8,014 nucleotides of DNA from Flavobacteriales bacterium (GTDB lineage Bacteria > Bacteroidota > Bacteroidia > Flavobacteriales > Flavobacteriaceae). This document shows positions 6,094-8,014 of the stretch, piece after piece. The notes beneath the pieces are model-generated. The model saw only the letters and a list, made by a program, of their open reading frames with translations, searched no databases and was not told the DNA's origin. The stretch covers positions 1 through 8,014 of the forward strand of contig JALVEJ010000248.1 of NCBI GenBank assembly GCA_027031025.1. The letters run 5' to 3'. The position numbers and the translations under genes were made by a program. How positions within the stretch are numbered: the first letter of the stretch is position 1; each line of letters begins with the position of its first letter.

Positions 6094-6101
6094 CAAAATT
6101 A
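6094..6101 (-). promoter_or_regulatory. -7 promoter box for the small helical-protein gene
   Basis: The minus strand reads TAATTTTG, matching TAnnTTTG, 19 nt before the ATG at 6074. A TTTTG on the same strand at about 6118-6122 is a possible -33 element with a short gap of 16 nt. Confidence 0.55.
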
Positions 6102-6163
6102 TATTTTTTTATGACATCAAAAGCTTCATTACATCTTTTTGTTTTGATATATAATATAAAATG

Positions 6164-6171
6164 TATCTTTG
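6164..6171 (+). promoter_or_regulatory. -7 promoter box for holB; decides its start codon
   Basis: TATCTTTG ends 4 nt before the ATG at 6176. TTTG copies at 6138-6141 and 6143-6146 are -33 candidates. An in-frame ATG at 6161 lies upstream of and abutting this box, so it would not be transcribed from this promoter, which favours 6176 as the start. Confidence 0.6.
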
Positions 6172-6175
6172 TCAT

Positions 6176-7309
6176 ATGAATTTTGATGCTATTATAGGAC
6201 AGGATTTTTTAAAAACGTATTTTCAAAAAATCATTTCATTAAACCGTATTCCGCATACGCAATTGTTTGTAGGCGATGAAGGCACGGGAACCCTACCTAT
6301 GGCATTGGCATTTGCCAACCGGCTGCTTTGTGGTGATGATACAAATTGCCAAAACAAAGTCAACAAAATCATTCACCCTGATTTACATTTTGTTTTTCCG
6401 ACAGCGGCATCAGGAAGCACAAAAAATATCAATAGCGACCATTTTTTACCGCAATGGCGGCAGTTTATAGCACAAAATCCTTATGCCGGTTTATATGATT
6501 GGATGCAATTTTTAAACCTTGCCAACAAACAAGGACAAATACGAGTGGCTGATGCCGAACAAATCATTAAAAAAGTATCCGTCAAACCCTACGAAGCCCG
6601 GTACAAAGTGTTTATTATTTGGATGGTTGAAAAAATGAATAATGAAACGGCCAATAAATTGTTGAAAATATTAGAAGAACCACCCGAAGACACCAAATTT
6701 ATACTGATAGCCGAAAAAACAGACCATATTTTACCCACTATTCTCAGTCGTTGTCAAATACATCATTTCAATTTGATACCCGTTAAAACCATCCAAGACG
6801 CTTTGACAAAGCACTTTGACTTACAACCGGAACAAGCTTTAAAAGTAGCCCATCAAGCAAACGGCAATTGGCACAAAGCCATACAATTGGCAAAAGCTGA
6901 AAATACCGACGACGATTTTCAAAAACTATTTATAGAATGGGTGCGTGTAGCTTTTTCTGCCAAAACCGACAAACAAGCCATCCGCAAATTGATCATGTGG
7001 TCCGAAAAAATAGCCGGCGAAAATAGAGAAACCCAAAAACAATTTTTGGAATTTGCTTTGGAAACCTTTAGACAAGCCTTGCTGATAAATTATCAAAATT
7101 CGGATTTAGCTTACTATGATTTTAGCGCTAACAAATTTGATTTGAACAAATTAGCGCCTTTTATCCACTCCGGCAACATTCAAAACATTTACGAATCTGT
7201 TACCGATGCCCTTTATCATATTGAAAGAAATGCAAATCCGAAACTTATTTTTTTAAATTTATCAATAAATCTGACAAAATTTATACATAAGAAAGAAAAA
7301 TCAATTTAG
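6176..7309 (+). CDS. holB: DNA polymerase III subunit delta' (clamp loader)
   Basis: Delta' is the stationary AAA+ subunit of the clamp loader that opens and places the sliding clamp on primed DNA. From ATG 6176 the protein is 377 residues. It begins MNFDAIIGQDFLKTYFQKII, the classic 'F..IIGQ' opening of the family. The P-loop position reads GDEGTGTL (33-40), with no Walker A lysine, as expected for delta', which does not hydrolyse ATP. HPDLHFVFP (67-75), VFIIWMVEKMNNETANKLLK (145-164), ILEEPP (165-170) and the SRC motif in ILSRCQ (189-194, presumed sensor/trans-acting arginine) are all present. The C-terminal helical domain (about 205-370) is poorly conserved, as usual. The zinc-module region between 50 and 66 has only two cysteines (C52, C58). 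An in-frame ATG at 6161 would add five residues (MYLCH) but precedes the promoter box. Confidence 0.9.
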   Translation: MNFDAIIGQDFLKTYFQKIISLNRIPHTQLFVGDEGTGTLPMALAFANRLLCGDDTNCQNKVNKIIHPDLHFVFPTAASGSTKNINSDHFLPQWRQFIAQNPYAGLYDWMQFLNLANKQGQIRVADAEQIIKKVSVKPYEARYKVFIIWMVEKMNNETANKLLKILEEPPEDTKFILIAEKTDHILPTILSRCQIHHFNLIPVKTIQDALTKHFDLQPEQALKVAHQANGNWHKAIQLAKAENTDDDFQKLFIEWVRVAFSAKTDKQAIRKLIMWSEKIAGENRETQKQFLEFALETFRQALLINYQNSDLAYYDFSANKFDLNKLAPFIHSGNIQNIYESVTDALYHIERNANPKLIFLNLSINLTKFIHKKEKSI

Positions 7310-7334
7310 TTTTAACAGATTTTTTAATTATTCT

Positions 7335-7342
7335 TATATTTG
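7335..7342 (+). promoter_or_regulatory. -7 promoter box for the small beta-barrel gene
   Basis: TATATTTG matches TAnnTTTG and ends 22 nt before the ATG at 7365. It lies in the 55-nt gap after holB, so the downstream gene need not depend on holB transcription. No clear -33 element is seen. Confidence 0.55.
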
Positions 7343-7364
7343 CATCAGTGTATAAATTGTCACT

Positions 7365-7913
7365 ATGAAAAGAATTCTTATTGTATTATTGATTTTAACG
7401 GGTTTTCAAACCTATTCTCAATTCGGATATAAAAAATTTTATATCTCCGCAGGTCTTACGGGGCAATATTTAACAGCTCCAAAATATACCGGTTATGATA
7501 TTAACCTGACCGCCATTCCCCGCTACAATTTTGCACAGTTGGGACCGGAATCGACATTTTCAATTGAAGTCCGCCCTCAGATTGGCTTAGGATTTAGAAA
7601 TTGGTATAAATACAGAGAATTTGATGACACCTTCCCTACCCGAATCAGCTATGCACTTCCGGTTTTGGTCAATTTTAATTGGGGACTAAACTCAGAAGAA
7701 AATTCATTATATTTGATAGGCTTATACCTTGGTGGCGGCTATAATTACAGCAATGTTTTTTCTGAAACGCCTCCGTATGATGCCGTTCACGGATTTGTAA
7801 TTGACGGCGGCATCCATATCGATGGCGCTCCTATACCGCAAATCGGTTTTATGTATACTATTGGCAATGACGGCAGTCGTATTTATAGTTTCGGTTTCTA
7901 CTACGATTTTTAG
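7365..7913 (+). CDS. Small outer-membrane beta-barrel-like protein
   Basis: This 182-residue protein has an N-terminal signal peptide (MKRILIVLLILTGFQTYS, likely cut before Gln19). The mature part alternates polar turns with strands rich in Tyr, Phe and Gly: KFYISAGLTGQYL (24-36), FSIEVRPQIGLGFRNWYKY (65-83), ISYALPVLVNFNWGL (94-108), LYLIGLYLGGGYNYSN (115-130), PQIGFMYTI (158-166). It ends in the strand IYSFGFYYDF with a C-terminal Phe, the usual terminal signal for BAM-dependent outer-membrane barrels. About eight strands fit the length. Its function and ligand are unknown. The gene has its own -7 box and overlaps the next, convergent gene by 4 nt at the stop codons. Confidence 0.8.
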   Translation: MKRILIVLLILTGFQTYSQFGYKKFYISAGLTGQYLTAPKYTGYDINLTAIPRYNFAQLGPESTFSIEVRPQIGLGFRNWYKYREFDDTFPTRISYALPVLVNFNWGLNSEENSLYLIGLYLGGGYNYSNVFSETPPYDAVHGFVIDGGIHIDGAPIPQIGFMYTIGNDGSRIYSFGFYYDF

Positions 7914-8014
7914 TCATCACCGGTTGCATACCAAGACGCATATTTAAGATAACTTTCGGCTATCCGTTGAATTTCGCCTTGCACCAATTCAGGGCTGATA
8001 TCTTTTATTTTGAC
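7910..8014 (-). CDS. 3' end of an unidentified gene
   Basis: On the minus strand the frame runs from the window edge to TAA at 7910-7912, giving 34 residues: VKIKDISPELVQGEIQRIAE followed by SYLKYASWYATGDD. Codon use looks like the neighbouring genes, and the tail-to-tail stop overlap with the barrel gene copies the arrangement at 5673-5676, which together support it as a real gene. The tail looks helical and soluble. It is too short to name. Confidence 0.55.
   Translation of the reverse strand, partial: VKIKDISPELVQGEIQRIAESYLKYASWYATGDD

Noticed and set aside
1..8014. A new defence, toxin-antitoxin, phage or biosynthetic system
   Set aside because: All intact genes read as housekeeping or envelope proteins with separate promoters. 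No pair or cluster shows the coupled small genes, nucleases or effector domains such systems would need.

Overview
The window is AT-rich and almost certainly comes from a Bacteroidota chromosome, most likely Flavobacteriia. Three lines of evidence support this. Intergenic regions repeatedly carry the Bacteroidota -7 promoter box TAnnTTTG and show no obvious Shine-Dalgarno sequences. One gene looks like the PorT/SprT outer-membrane barrel of the type IX secretion system. Others encode a signal-peptidase-II lipoprotein and a delta' clamp-loader subunit with the sequence style of this phylum. Family assignments come from reading motifs, without database searches.

Layout. Positions 1-500 hold the 3' part of a DUF4382-like, probably secreted or lipid-anchored protein, followed by a hairpin terminator. 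Positions 557-1100 hold no intact gene. This stretch contains a frameshifted C-terminal scrap of an ISL3-family transposase (minus strand) and a cluster of short palindromes sharing a CCTACGG core. From about 1100 to 2396 the minus strand encodes mscL (osmotic safety valve) with its own terminator and -7 box, and upstream of it the PorT-like barrel. Between the barrel gene and the divergent rlmB (2634-3365, 23S rRNA 2'-O-methyltransferase) lies a pair of near-identical AT-rich palindromes spaced about three helical turns apart. A hairpin at 3389-3420 serves rlmB and a convergent lipoprotein gene (3443-4252, minus). Then come a CNNM/CBS/CorC-HlyC membrane protein (4393-5676, plus), a small hypothetical gene overlapping it tail to tail (5673-6074, minus), holB (6176-7309, plus), a small secreted beta-barrel-like protein (7365-7913, plus), and the 3' end of an unidentified minus-strand gene overlapping that one tail to tail (7910-8014).

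How the genes work together. There is no single operon. Most genes are monocistronic, with alternating strands and individual promoters. The contents are housekeeping (rRNA modification, DNA replication, osmotic and ion homeostasis) mixed with envelope proteins (PorT-like T9SS barrel, surface lipoprotein, small barrel). I see no convincing new defence, mobile or biosynthetic system. The observations most worth checking are the palindrome pair at 2449-2497, the probably leaderless rlmB and holB transcripts, and the decayed IS plus repeat cluster at 613-1040.
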